Assembly (NCBI GenBank): GCA_964016885.1
Contig: OZ024740.1
Coordinates: 2,733,836 to 2,797,835 of the forward strand
DNA length: 64,000 bases
Direction of reading: 5' to 3'
Source: Eledone cirrhosa
Lineage: Eukaryota; Mollusca; Cephalopoda; Octopoda; Eledonidae
A program made the translations under genes and the position numbers. The notes under the pieces were generated by a model. That model saw only the letters and a list, made by a program, of their open reading frames with translations, made no database searches and was not told the origin of the DNA. Below, piece by piece: positions 38,960 to 49,428 of this stretch; position 1 is the first letter of the stretch, and each line of letters begins with the position of its first letter.

Positions 38960-40306
38960 CTGCAATAATATAAAAATAATTATTGAAATCCAATACATAA
39001 AATTGAAATATTTAAATATTAAATATTTCAATAATAAATGAGATCTACATTAAAATTACACATACTTTTCACATCAGTTTCTCTCTAACTGGTTTGTTTT
39101 TGTAGAGTACTATTGAGTAGAACTGGCATGAATAATGGTGTTTGGAATTATTTCTGGGCAAGAATGTCAAAGTAAACTGTAGCATATTCCATCCTGATAT
39201 AATTACTGGTAAAGAACATTATGTCATATTCAGTTAAATTTAACTGAATATCATATATAAATAACTAATTCTAACTCTAACTTGATAAACTCTAAACAAA
39301 AATATCCAAATAATAGTTTCAGTACAAATAATAACAGAAACATATCTATGGCTTAATGGACATTTTATAACACTTACCTTCTTTAGACAGTTATAACACC
39401 GTATTATATAAATATTTTTTATTCATTCATTGGAAGGATTGATGCAACCTTTAGTTTGCTGAAAGTTTTAGTTTTCATTAGAAAAATGTCACTGTTTATG
39501 TCTCACCCCATAGAAATACGTACAAGTATAACATATCTTTGATTGAAGGCAATCTTTGTATCAATGTTTGTGTTTGCATTATTTTTCCTGATCTTGCATT
39601 ATTTTCCTAATCAGCTTTCTGACACCTCAAATATTTTTCTGTATTAGACGTTTTCCATGATCTAGATTCTAAATATATACAATGTCTTGTTGGTTTAGTT
39701 TGAATTTTATAGTAGACATATATATAGTGAGTGGTGGCAGTATTGGTAGAGTGGCGGAGAACATGCTTTGTGTTAGTATAGTTACGTCCTTTTACGTTCT
39801 GAGTTCAAATCCTGCCAAGGTTAGCTTTGCGTTGCCTTTCAACTGTACGGGGTTGATAAAATAAAGGTCCAGTAACACACTAGGATTGATTTAGTCAACT
39901 TTCCTCTCCCTCAAAATGTTTGACCTGGTATCTGAATCAGAAACCATTTTATAGGAGACAGAGGTTATAACATCCAACTCACAGAAAGATAGGTTGTTAT
40001 GACTGGAATTTGGATTTAAAATTTGACTTCTACTTTGATTCCTACTTTGGACTATTGCGTTCTTCATGTTCACTCTAAACCAGAACATTAGTTTTGTATG
40101 AAACATTAATAAGTTTCTTTAATCTCTTTATCAACTCAATACTAAAAATTATATAAAACACATCTGACTTATCTCACATCAACAATAACATTTTGTTAAA
40201 ACATGAATTTACAAAAAACATCTAATAATATGTGGAAAAATGCAATTTTAAAATAAAAGAAATGTAAAATTATAAGGAAAATTATAAGAAATGAAATATA
40301 ACTTAC
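38960..40306 (-). other. Intron 1 of the HtrL/YibB-like gene
   Basis: AT-rich intron sequence on the minus strand between donor GTAAGT (40301-40306) and acceptor CAG (38960-38962). Apart from a decayed SINE at about 39728-39930 nothing is recognised. Confidence 0.5.
39728..39930 (+). repeat. Decayed tRNA-derived SINE
   Basis: The head GTGGCAGTATTGGTAGAG (A-box like) and GAGTTCAAATCC (B-box like) are spaced as in a tRNA-derived promoter. They are followed by a domain ending GGGGTTGATAAAATAAAGG and then TAGTCAACTTTCC. The tail differs from the SINE at 40342, so it may be another subfamily. Confidence 0.65.
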
Positions 40307-40587
40307 GTTGAAATCTCAATACTATATTTGTAACAAATAATTGTTTCTACTTTTGGCACGAGGCCAGCAATTACCCAGTGCATTACTGGTACTTTATTTT
40401 ATCGACCCCGTAAGGATGAAAGGTAAAGTCAACCTCGGCGGGATTTGAACTCAGACCGTAAAGGGACGTAACTACGCCGGAAAGCATGGCGTCCGACTCT
40501 CTACCGATACTGCCAATCCATATTTGTAACAAATAATATTGTTCCAAATATAACAAACATCCTAAACAGTTTCTGAAGTGATCGCAT
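40307..40587 (-). pseudogene. Exon 1 (signal anchor) of the HtrL/YibB-like gene, split by a SINE
   Basis: With the SINE and one copy of its 18-bp target duplication set aside, the exon is 85 nt: ATG at 40587 (A at -3, in-frame stop upstream at 40626), 28 codons, and one base before the donor GTAAGT (40301-40306). The product begins MRSLQKLF, a short basic stretch, then a hydrophobic segment with FVIFGTILFV, the form of a type II signal anchor as found in Golgi enzymes. The last base plus the first two of exon 2 make an Arg codon. The SINE interrupts the anchor, so this copy should not encode a normal protein. Confidence 0.6.
40342..40519 (-). mobile_element. Cephalopod-type tRNA-derived SINE in exon 1
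   Basis: On the minus strand it reads GGATTGGCAGTATCGGTAG (A-box region), GAGTTCAAATCCCGCC (B box), then the conserved domain ending in GGGGTCGATAAAATAAAG, then CTGGGTAATTGCTGGCCTCG and a short tail with GTAGAAACAA. It is flanked by an 18-bp direct repeat ATATTTGTAACAAATAAT at 40324-40341 and 40520-40537, which is the target-site duplication. Its structure is intact, so the insertion is fairly recent. Copies occur at 46705-46890 and 53152-53330. Confidence 0.9.
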
Positions 40588-40655
40588 TTTATCCAATGAG
40601 AAAACTTTAGCTGAGAATAGATATCATATCTTTATTATATCTTTGTTTGGCAACT

Positions 40656-40925
40656 TTCACTGAAAATATAAATTGTAAAGGGAGATTGAAGATAATGTAG
40701 TCCTTGACAAACTCCACTGAATATATCAATTTAAATGGAAGGGACATTGAAGATAATGTAGTCCTTGACAAACTCCACTGAAAATATAAATTAAATGGAA
40801 GGGACATTGAAGATAATGTAGTCCTTGACAAAATCCACTGAATATATTAATTTAAATGGAAGGGACATTGAAGATAATGTAGTCCTTGACAAACTCCACT
40901 GAAAATATAAATTTAAATGGAAGAG
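40656..40925. repeat. 61-bp tandem repeat, about 4.4 copies
   Basis: Unit marked by GATAATGTAGTCCTTGACAA, then CTCCACTGAAAATATAAATT and GGAAGGGACATTGAA. The first copy is the most diverged. It starts about 70 bp upstream of the start codon of exon 1 on the minus strand, so it occupies what would be the 5' UTR or promoter of that gene. Confidence 0.9.
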
Positions 40926-41050
40926 AGATCCACTGAAGCAGATGTAAAGGTTCAAGTATCTTGGGCTTGTATTTACGAATGATGGAATGCAGGAGGCTGA
41001 ATTATATATAACTGGACAACAGTTTTCAGATGTCATTCCTCATAGTGGTC
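40926..41050 (+). pseudogene. Short LINE fragment (RT C-terminal side)
   Basis: One plus-strand frame reads RFKYLGLVFTNDGMQEAEL, the 'FKYLG..FT.DG....E' motif that follows the RT catalytic region in RTE-like and CR1-like LINEs. Only about 40 codons remain. Confidence 0.5.
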
Positions 41051-41094
41051 GTTGGTAAATTCTTTTTCCGTCTTTTAAGGGTTTTCACTCTATT

Positions 41095-41103
41095 TTCTTT
41101 ATA

Positions 41104-41147
<44 letters not shown>

Positions 41148-41163
41148 TATAAAGAAAATCAAC
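41095..41163. repeat. (TA)n tract at the centre of a perfect palindrome
   Basis: ATTTTCTTTATACTTA precedes the TA run and its reverse complement TAAGTATAAAGAAAAT follows it, so the whole block can fold into a cruciform. Confidence 0.85.
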
Positions 41164-41544
41164 CAAACCAACCACGCATATCTTTACTATCTCTAATCCT
41201 TCTATAGATTTAGAAAAATAACCAATAATATATTCTATAAAAAATGTCAAAACAACAGATGGGAATCTAATTACTCACTGCCACCAAGAATTCTCACTGC
41301 TATCGAAAAACCACTCCTTCAACTATTCTTCTAACAACTTCACCCCTCCCTCCTAATATTCTCTATAAAAACTAAATAGGTCCTCAGTAATATTATTCTG
41401 ATGAAATGACAGTAAATAATAACATTGAAATATTGAATGTCTGCATAACTAAAAGTTTGTAGATAGCAGCTGTTTTAGGTTATGTAACTGTTATAGAAAC
41501 ACGTGTCAATAAATTCCTTTCAACTAAACTGTATCCATTCAAAT

Positions 41545-41547
<3 letters not shown>
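41164..41547. other. No gene recognised
   Basis: AT-rich sequence with no recognisable reading frame or known repeat signature. Confidence 0.4.
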
Positions 41548-41610
<63 letters not shown>

Positions 41611-41639
41611 TCAGGACTTTCTTTATACTTATATATATA

Positions 41640-41675
<36 letters not shown>

Positions 41676-41692
41676 TCAGCACTTTCTTTATA

Positions 41693-41750
<58 letters not shown>
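41548..41750. repeat. Long (TA)n tracts with a repeated interspersed motif
   Basis: Three long TA runs are separated by two copies of ACTTTCTTTATACTTATA (at about 41615 and 41680), the same motif that borders the palindrome at 41095. The block lies directly beside the 3' end of the Penelope-like element. Confidence 0.9.
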
Positions 41751-41753
<3 letters not shown>

Positions 41754-42257
41754 TTATAGAAGGAGCTTCTACAGGACTAGTACTGTTTCATTCAGATGAA
41801 ATCTTCAGGAAGCTGGGTGTCATATTAAGTTCTGGTATTTATACATTTAGGTAGTGGTAAGGGAGGGGTGGGGGAGTGGGGGAATGGTATTTAGATACAC
41901 GGGACCACTTCATGGCACAGGCCGTTTTTTCTTTGGGGGGTGGTCAATTAGCCAGAGTGCTTTTTTGAAATAAATAAATGAGTAAATACATAAATAAATG
42001 AATAAATAGATAAAAGAAATGATAGATAAAATAAATAAAAGAATAAAAGAATTGTTGCCAATAGGTATAAAGTTATAGATAGATGGAATGATTTGTGTCG
42101 AGATAGGGTGGATCAGAGAGTGTGGAGTTGTGGTATAAGGTGTGCCCTTGAGGTGTGGTGTTAGAAGTGGTGATGGGTTCAAGTCTGACATTGTTATATA
42201 TTGGGTTTAAAGTTTTGGAAGGAGTGCCGGAAGCGTTGCTGGCACGACGCAAACACT

Positions 42258-42626
42258 TCCGATTTTTTTATTAAGGAGGTTATGGTTTGAGAAGATTATA
42301 GTATGGGTCTCTAGTAGACAGAGGTTACAGAATTTATTAAGTGGTTTGTACGATGCCGCCTTACCTATCACTTCCCATTTAAGTGTATAAGATCTATTTA
42401 TAGTTTTTAGATAGTGTATGTAGCTAGATAGTGAAGTAGAGTTGCCTAGACTGTGTTTTTTGAAAGAATGGAGATGTGAATTGTATCTGGTTTTGAAGCA
42501 GTTCGAAATAGAGCCTATATAGGTTTCAGAAGAGTTGCTAGTTATGACGGTGCATGAGTATATGATGTCCTTGATTAAGCAGTTTTTATCTAAAGCTCAG
42601 GTTCTATTAGATCTACAGTTACAATT
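42258..42626 (-). pseudogene. GIY-YIG endonuclease domain of the Penelope-like element
   Basis: One minus-strand frame, open except for a single TGA, reads NCNCRSN (Cys pair), LDKNCLIKDIIYSCTVI, ETYIGSISNCFKTRYNSHLH (the YIG signature with the conserved Arg and His), NSTSLSSYIHYLK, and KWEVIGKAASYKP then CNLCLLETHTIIF (with the conserved Glu). This is the typical C-terminal domain that distinguishes endonuclease-bearing Penelope-like elements. It nicks target DNA to prime reverse transcription. The stop at about 42596 replaces what is usually a Cys. Confidence 0.85.
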
Positions 42627-43549
42627 ATTCTGGATGTTAACCTGCCGGTTATTATGTTGTGTAGAAGTCTGGTTGCTAGGTATTGCATTATGGCTATGGA
42701 GGTTGTCGCTCCCAGCGTTATTGATTTCACTAGTGCTATTACTATTATTACTATTGATATCAGGGTTTGCAGATATAACGTTGTTTTGAAGGTTTACCCT
42801 CTGTCGTGTTTTAGTTTGTTGGAAGTAAGTATTAATTTTTCTTTTATTGCTACTAGCTATGTGGTATGCTATGTTAGGCGTGGTAGAGTAGGAGATTTTA
42901 ATGGTGTTTTTGTTTATAAGACTATGGTACTTGTGGCCGGATGGGAAGTTTTTATCCAGAAGTGAGAAGAAAGCCTTAGGTAGGTTGGTAGAGACGTTTA
43001 GATTGAAAGGGGGGTTGAAAAATGTGTTATTTCTTCTTCTATTTTTGTTTGTATGTATGGTGAGATGCTTCCGTTTATGGTATTTTGGTGACCTCCCTGG
43101 TGTGGGTTACGTTTGTTGCCACCCTTCGTACTAGTGTGTATGTGGTTATTATTCTTATTACTATTTTTCATCATGGACATATTGTGCGAAATAATGTTGT
43201 AACTATATGTTTTTGTAGGTAGAAACACGATCTCATTATTATAGCCTGATCTAGCTAATGCCTGATTATAATATTGTGAGTTTTTGCTAAATATGTTTTC
43301 GTCATAAGATAGATTAAAGATTCTATTGGATATTCCCTTAGAGATAGAGTTTAATATTGATCTAGGGTGGTTAGACTTGGTATCTACGTAAATCAGTTTT
43401 CGTTAGGTTTATGGAATGGTGTATATATCCTAGAGTCTAGGTAGAGGGTGGCATCTAGGAAGTTAACGTTTTTAGTGTTTTTGTCTATGGTGATACTTAG
43501 GTTATAATTTTTGAAAGTCTTGTGCAATAGTTTTCTAGTTCTTTCTATA

Positions 43550-43819
43550 TTAAATTTTTTTATAGTCTATAAGGAGAAGTGCATCATCGCGGTACAAACC
43601 ACCATTGAGGTATGGAAGGTTCTTATGGATTTCGTTTAGTAAGTATAGGCCCACCAAATCAGTGACCTGCGCCGAGTCACTAGATCCCATGGTTATGTCG
43701 AAGTTGTTATGCGTATCCTTGCAGGTCCATAACTGGTCTTCAAAAGTGATTTCGGTTTTACGGGCCGCAAGTATGACATCAATCTGGGGTCTAGTCAGGT
43801 CACTATTGTTCATGGCCAT
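43550..43819 (-). pseudogene. Penelope-like RT, catalytic fragment
   Basis: The frame reads MAMNNSDLTRPQIDVILAAR, MGSSDSAQVTDLVGLYLLNE and GGLYRDDALLLIDYKK. YRDD is the catalytic pair of aspartates characteristic of Penelope-like RTs. The frame stops at 43550 and the protein resumes in another frame with NIERTRKLLHKTFKNYN. Confidence 0.8.
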
Positions 43820-43833
43820 AATTAGTGCCTTAT

Positions 43834-44286
43834 TTAATAGGATAGGAGAAATAGAGGTGTAGTATGAATTGATATCAAATTGAATAAATTTGTTATCCTT
43901 GTTTTCCTTGATATCCTTAAACCATTCAATAACTTCACCTGTATTTCCCCATTGTTTAAGGTATATTTTATATATATGATTTTATCTAAAATTTTCTTAC
44001 TGATAATGCCAATGTTAGACTTGGAAGGGCAGATTAGTCTAATTGAGGGGTTGCTAATGAAATCCTCCTTATGGTCCTTCAGAGAGAATCTAGGGTGGTT
44101 TGGGGTGTATGGTTGTGTATGTCTCTGAAGTCCTAGTTTGGACACTATACTACGGCCTTCTATATTAATTTCTTCTAAGTTTTTCATAGTAGTTTTCTTG
44201 TAGCTCTTATGTAGTTCATTATATATAAACTTTCTATATGTATCATAATCTAGGCTGTATATGTTATTAGTTTTGTCCGCATGCAC
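43834..44286 (-). pseudogene. Penelope-like RT, N-terminal/finger fragment
   Basis: An open frame with the motif order HPRFSLKDHKEDF, then RLICPSKSNIGIISKKILDK. It then leaves the true frame (the family motif IQFDINSYYTSIS lies in the next frame at about 43865). A further 74-codon upstream piece at 44418-44642 (with NRVRWRTFHYDR) is the N-terminal side of the same protein. Confidence 0.75.
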
Positions 44287-44694
44287 AATAATTTTACTAC
44301 TTGTTTTGAATCCATTAATAGAGGAGTTAAGTTTGTTTAAGAAGGTGTTGTTTTTATTACGATGCTTTTTGTATTTAATGTTCTTAACTGGTTTTATTAG
44401 GTCATTTTCAAAGGAGTTTAGTAGTGTGTTGTGAGGGGGGTTCTAAAAGTTTTAAAGCCGAAGGAGTCGAATTTGTTAGTATTATCAACTTTGTTAGATT
44501 TGTTTCTATCATAATGGAATGTCCTCCATCTCACTCTATTGATAAAGGAGTTGACACTGTTGATCAATAATTTCTCGTATGTATACTTGGATGGTATTGG
44601 TATGTTCTTGGTTGACATAGGGAGTTGATCTTTGATCAGCATACTGGTAATTTATTGTATGTCAGCTCAACAGTATGGAGCAGTTAATAATATT

Positions 44695-45051
44695 AAGGAT
44701 ACTATTTATGGTTATGTATATACTAAAACTTTTTATAGTTATGTATATTTTAAACCCTAAACAGTGAAGGTCAGTAATTTATTACTACCTTATTACCAGT
44801 AAGATAAATAGCTCAATGTAATAACATCAGTTGTTCTTCAGAGCAGTTATATAGAATTCTCAAGAATGAAAGCTATGTTCAAAGCATTTATTCACTTACA
44901 ATTGTTTCATCCAAACCTAGGCTTCGTGTCTTCGGAGCATTTTTCAATGTTTGTACACATAATTGATCTCCTTTCCAACGCAAGAACAACTGATGTTATT
45001 ACATTGAGCTATTTATCTTACTGGTAATAAGGTAGTAATAAATAGTATCCT

Positions 45052-45052
<1 letters not shown>
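44695..45052. repeat. Perfect 61-bp inverted repeat (with an outer 14-bp arm)
   Basis: Bases 44778-44838 are the exact reverse complement of 44982-45042, with 143 bp between them. An outer arm AAGGATACTATTTA (44695-44708) matches 45039-45052 in reverse, but on the left side 69 bp separate outer and inner arms. The loop is non-coding. It may be a fold-back transposon or an inverted terminal segment of the neighbouring Penelope-like element. Confidence 0.9.

Positions 45053-45055
<3 letters not shown>

Positions 45056-45131
<76 letters not shown>
45056..45131. repeat. (TA)n microsatellite
   Basis: Pure TA run of about 38 repeats next to the right arm of the inverted repeat. Confidence 0.95.
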
Positions 45132-45135
<4 letters not shown>

Positions 45136-46079
45136 TCAAAATATTAACAAAAATAGAACTTCTTGTGATCAAGTATATGTTATTATACATATTTCAGAGG
45201 TACTGAGCTAACTTCAACAGTACGTCCTCATCAGATAAAATAAGATGATGCATGACATACGCTGACATAGTAGATGGTTAAGATCAAGTCATGGTAGTGA
45301 GTAAGATATGACAAAACTCAATATTTATATACCTTAAGATTGAGACATGAAAAAACTTACATATAATACATATAATACAGAGGGTGCGTGTGAGAAAGCT
45401 TAAAACTTAAAAATACATAACAGCAATTTACATAACTGTTAGAGATTCATATAATTATTATATAATATATATATATAATTTTTATATATATATGTATAAT
45501 ATCGCCACCGACGAATGCGAAACCAGGAATCTTTAAAAAAACTTCCCGCCGAAGTTAACAAAGAACTTATTAGATCTACATAACAAAATTGCAAAATTAC
45601 AAAATTAAATTGTTTAGAACTACATTCAAATATACCTATCTATACCAAGGATTTCACACATTATCGTTATAGGTAATCCACTTAGAGGTAGTCCAGTTAG
45701 AGTGCTCCGTGTTGTGGATGGTTTTAACGTGTGGCTTAGTTTGACTGAACAAGACGCTTCCATAGTGATGCAGCGAGTTCGCGGTAATTTCTATGTAGGT
45801 TATACTTGGAGTAATAATAATTAAAGAAAGAAGAGTAACATGGTTGGCTGTACAATAAGGGTTTTATTCACAGTGCTGACAATTGTTTCGTTGATCTGAT
45901 AGGTCTAGAGCTCGCTAATCGCTTGATGTTGCGTCAATCGATCTCCAATACTTTCTTTACAACCAGTCAATACATCAGAGCAAGTGGATATGAGAATAAT
46001 ACGAAAGGCATGGCTTTTATAGAAGCGTGGTGTTAGACCAGAACAAGAACATCAGTAACAAAATATCTAGATAGTGAAT
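45132..46079. other. No gene; probable retroelement terminal sequence
   Basis: AT-rich with no recognisable reading frame. The minus strand at 45230-45150 holds CTGATGAGGACGTACTG, CAGTACCTCTGAAATATG and a small hairpin next to a TA run, similar in layout to the 3' end of the Penelope-like element at 41757-41815. Bases 45480-46070 show nothing recognisable. Confidence 0.35.
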
Positions 46080-47045
46080 AATTAATACAATAACATCAAT
46101 ACTAGTAAGAAATAGAACATGATGATAAAACAAGCATGGTAAACAAACAGAGATGATACAGATGTATGAAGTGACATGCGAAACCTACCATAGGGTACAT
46201 TAGAAGTAGTAGTAGTAAAGTGATGAATTAACGTAGTTGAAGGGATAAATAATAAAATGTACTTAGAGTCAGATTTTGGAATCTCCACTTTAAGTGCAAT
46301 TATGAGAGATTTAGATACAAATGAACTGTGGGTCTGAAACACGAACAACAATAAAACAGAGATTGATTTATGGTTTGACAGATAAGTGCTTGTAGTAGGT
46401 ATTTTCTCCTGTTGTATCAACTTAGTGAGATTGGTGGAGGGAGTGTATAGAGATTTATGGTTCTATGGTAGCTGGTATTAAGTGAAATTGTGGATTCAGT
46501 ATGTTAAGGTTTAGGTCGTTTATTCTAAATTTTGGGATTGCTAGTTCAGCGTATAATTAAGACAATAACATCAAAATAAAACATGCATGGTAAAGAGATA
46601 GAGAACATGACGAATAAAATCAGGGATAGGGTACATTGAGATGATAATAATAATAAGAAGAAGAAAATAAGAGTTTCAAAGGAGTGTAAGAGTAATAAGA
46701 TAATTGTTTCTACATTTGGCACAAGGCCAGTAATTATCCCAGTGCATTACTGGTACTTTATTTTATCGACCCCGTAAGGATGAAAGGCAAAGTTAACTTC
46801 GGCGGGATTTGAACTCAGAATAGCAAGGGCCGTAACTCTATGCGTCAAAGCATGGCGTCCGACCCTCTACCGATACTGCCAATCCATGCCTAAGAGTAAT
46901 AAGATAATCTAAGAGTAATAAGATAATGTACTTAGAATTAAGTTCATCTGTTAGAGTTCATGGGTCCTAATATGAGATATGTAGATATAATTGTGTGGTC
47001 CGAAAGAATAAACAACAGCAAAGACGAGATTGATTTAGTCGTTAG
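46080..47045. repeat. Diverged tandem duplication of about 470 bp, second copy split by a SINE
   Basis: The segment starting TAATTAATACAATAACATCA at 46080 is matched by TAATTAAGACAATAACATCA at 46553. Both continue with the same landmarks (GCATGGTAAA, TAGGGTACATT, a run of AGTAGTAG or ATAATAATA, GTACTTAGA, then GAGATTGATTTA). The second copy is interrupted by the SINE at 46705-46890. The duplication ends close to the start of the Gypsy integrase remnant. Confidence 0.7.
46705..46890 (-). mobile_element. Cephalopod-type tRNA-derived SINE
   Basis: Same family as the exon 1 insertion. On the minus strand it has GGATTGGCAGTATCGGTAG, GAGTTCAAATCCCGCC, GGGGTCGATAAAATAAAG and a tail with TGTAGAAACA. 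The 18-bp target-site duplication TAAGAGTAATAAGATAAT is at 46687-46704 and 46891-46908, and a third copy follows at 46910-46927. Confidence 0.9.
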
Positions 47046-47928
47046 TCGTGGGTTCACATATATATTGACCTGTATCGCTCGTTTCTCTCGGTGTCCTGAA
47101 GTCATACCCATAGTGGACATAACAGCAGAGTCCGTTGCCCGAGGTTTCATTTCCAATTGGATTGCTCGCTTTGGTGTTCTTTCTAAAATAACTAAGGATC
47201 GTGGATGACAGTTCGAGGCTTCCTTATTTCGTGAAATATCACGACTCTTGGGTGCTCATCACATTCATACGACCAGCTAGCACCCAGCCTCTAACGGAAT
47301 GGTGGAGAGGTTTCACAGACAGTTGAAAGCTGCACTCCGCGCTACTCCTCATCCGCAACGTAGGACCGAATTCTTGCCAATTGTGCTTCTTGGTTGTCGT
47401 TCTGCAATTAAGACAGATTTAGGTTTCTCTTCTGCTGAACTTCTTTATGGTACCACAATGACTCTTCCTGGCCAAATGTTAGCACCGGTGGATTCATTGC
47501 AACTTGACCCAGCATCATATGTCACCAGGATTCGTTCGTATTTCTCGGATCTTCCACCGATGAACCCTCGTGACCAGTCTATTTCTTCTGCTGTTCCATC
47601 GGACATCTCTACGTGGACGCATATTTTTATACGGAATGATTCCATCAAGGGACCGCTTACGTCACCCTATAAAGGACCTTTCCGTGTGCACACACCAAAA
47701 CACTTTATAGTGGCTGTCAATGGTCGAAAAGAGATAATATCCGTTGACAGAGCAAAGAAGGCTTTCTCTGAAAGTCTCATTTCATTGCCTGACACACCTC
47801 GCACATACACTCCCACACCAACACCTTCACCTCCCCCGCAAACACCACATACCACACAACGTTATGTCACACGTAGTGGCAGAACAGTGAAATGGCCAAG
47901 TAAACTGTCAAAAACTGTGTATGTTTAG
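47041..47928 (+). pseudogene. Gypsy-type LTR retrotransposon, integrase C-terminal part
   Basis: The frame reads YILTCIARFSRCPEVIPI (integrase core, in which the usual catalytic Asp appears as Ala), SKITKDRG, a stop, then FREISRLLGAHHIHTT, a second stop, and NGMVERFHRQLKAALRA with the catalytic Glu. It continues open from 47299 to 47928 with FSSAELLYGTTMTLPG, YKGPFRVHTPKHFIVAV and a Pro-rich tail ending in TRSGRTVKWPSKL. This is the Ty3/Gypsy order of core and C-terminal region. The protease, RT and RNase H are absent; the element is broken at about 47040. The stops make it inactive. Confidence 0.8.
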
Positions 47929-48004
47929 CCCCTGTTGGCATTAACATCTTTTCTCTCGCTACAATGACCTTCGGTTGGTCATTCGACTTCTCGTCTGAGA
48001 GGGG

Positions 48005-48259
48005 TGTCTTGTAGCGTTCTCTAGACAAAGGGAAGTAGCTGGAGTTACTTCCCGTTGGATTCTAGAGGATTCCTTGAACTTCCGGTCTAGGAATTATAAA
48101 GGAGGGAGAAAAGAGACATTTTCGCTTTTTTAGCGACCGGCTCTCGGACAGTTCACTCACGAGCGAGTTTGCTATAATCTTATTATATCTGTATCGAATT
48201 AAATTAGTGGTTGGCCTGCAGTGGTGTTTACCAAAGTAAGTAACCCTGTGACCAACTCA
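48005..48259 (+). mobile_element. Probable 3' LTR of the Gypsy-type element
   Basis: A short purine tract ending GAGAGGGG precedes TGTCTTGTAGCG, a plausible LTR start 76 bp after the pol stop. The segment has ATTATAAAGGAGG as a TATA-like box near 48098 and could end at a CA near 48254-48259. No second LTR was found, so the borders are approximate. Confidence 0.5.
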
Positions 48260-49232
48260 CTAAAGGAGGATGTGGGTTAATGTGAAATGTGTAGTTACGT
48301 GTGTGCGAAAATGGTGCAAATGTCTGCGTGTGTCTAAGATTCAAAATGGATGTCGGTGTGTACGTATGTGGATGGTAAAGATCCGGAGGTAAAATCGCGT
48401 CGATATCCACGTGATAGATTCATTGTGGTAGGGTCGAAAAAAATGGCAAGGAAGAGGTGGAATGTTATAGGGTGCGCGCCACAGGACGTGGTCAAGATGG
48501 TCAAGTCAAAGGAGTGGAAGGAGAGTGTGGCAAGGGTGAAGATGTCAGGGCAATGTGTGAGAGGGATACATATATCATTATCTATAAAAGGCAGATTTTT
48601 GTGTCTGTATGTATGTTTCAATTTTATACATTTACACAATTCCAAAAATATTGAATGAATAATTAAGCAGAATGTTTACAAATATTCTAACTTGGGTCAT
48701 GGGCGAACTTATTGGGTAAAAAATGCCACAATTACGGAAAAATCGATTTATTTCAACAATCGATGATTTCTCCTCTCTCATATGATATACGTTTCCTATA
48801 TCTACTCCCTTCATCACCTCCCCTTAAAATTGCTACCTTCTCTTATAAGTGTTTGTGAAGAAGAGAAACATTGAAAAAAAACATATACACACATATATGT
48901 GGGTGCATACACACACATATATGTTGGTATGGTTACGATTGACGTCATAGAAACAGGAACGTTGGAATTTCAATAAATCAACGCATACACAGTTTGTTTT
49001 AGAAATAACAATAGCATATAATGATAAAGAGGGATATAATGATAAAGAGGGAGAGAGAAACAAACAGACACACTAAAAGACGGATATATGTGTGTGTGTT
49101 TGTATTAGCGCGTTCAAACTCCATTTCGAAGCTGACTTTCATTTACTAAACTGTAAGTTTTTCAATCGGCCTTACACTTTCAAACTATATTTTTCTGTAT
49201 AAGTAACTTTAACCCTTTATTTTCGACATAAA

Positions 49233-49396
49233 AATACACACATACATACAAAGATCTGTAAAGTTTTTTGGGGGCCTTTCTTATCAATCTTTTTACATTC
49301 AATTATCAGCCTTATACTTTCAAAGTCAATTTTTATGTTGAAGTAACTTTCAACCTTTAATACATACATACATACATACATACATACATACATACA

Positions 49397-49428
<32 letters not shown>

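Larger units (their letters stand above)
41757..44642 (-). mobile_element. Decayed Penelope-like retroelement
   Basis: Minus-strand remnants follow the order of a Penelope-like element. The RT parts are FSLKDHKEDF, SNPSIRLICPSKSNIGIISK (about 44090-44020), IQFDINSYYTSIS (RT motif A, about 43865), VTDLVGLYLLNEIH (about 43650), GGLYRDDALLLIDYKK (catalytic YRDD, about 43590-43555), and NVNFLDATLYLDSRIYTP with HKPNEN (about 43470-43400). A GIY-YIG endonuclease domain follows (42626-42258). The final 500 bp (41757-42257) are non-coding 3' sequence next to TA runs. Several stops and shifts show that it is inactive. Confidence 0.85.

Noticed and set aside
39728..39810. tRNA gene
   Set aside because: A- and B-box-like motifs are present but they belong to a SINE head; the acceptor stem does not close, and the SINE body follows directly.
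42535..43134. Hydrophobic plus-strand frames suggestive of a membrane protein
   Set aside because: They are antisense to the Penelope-like element; the minus strand carries clear GIY-YIG and RT motifs.
45150..45235. Second hammerhead ribozyme (minus strand CTGATGA ... GAAA)
   Set aside because: The core words and a small following hairpin are there, but stem II is interrupted, an extra base precedes GAAA, and no stem I partner was found.
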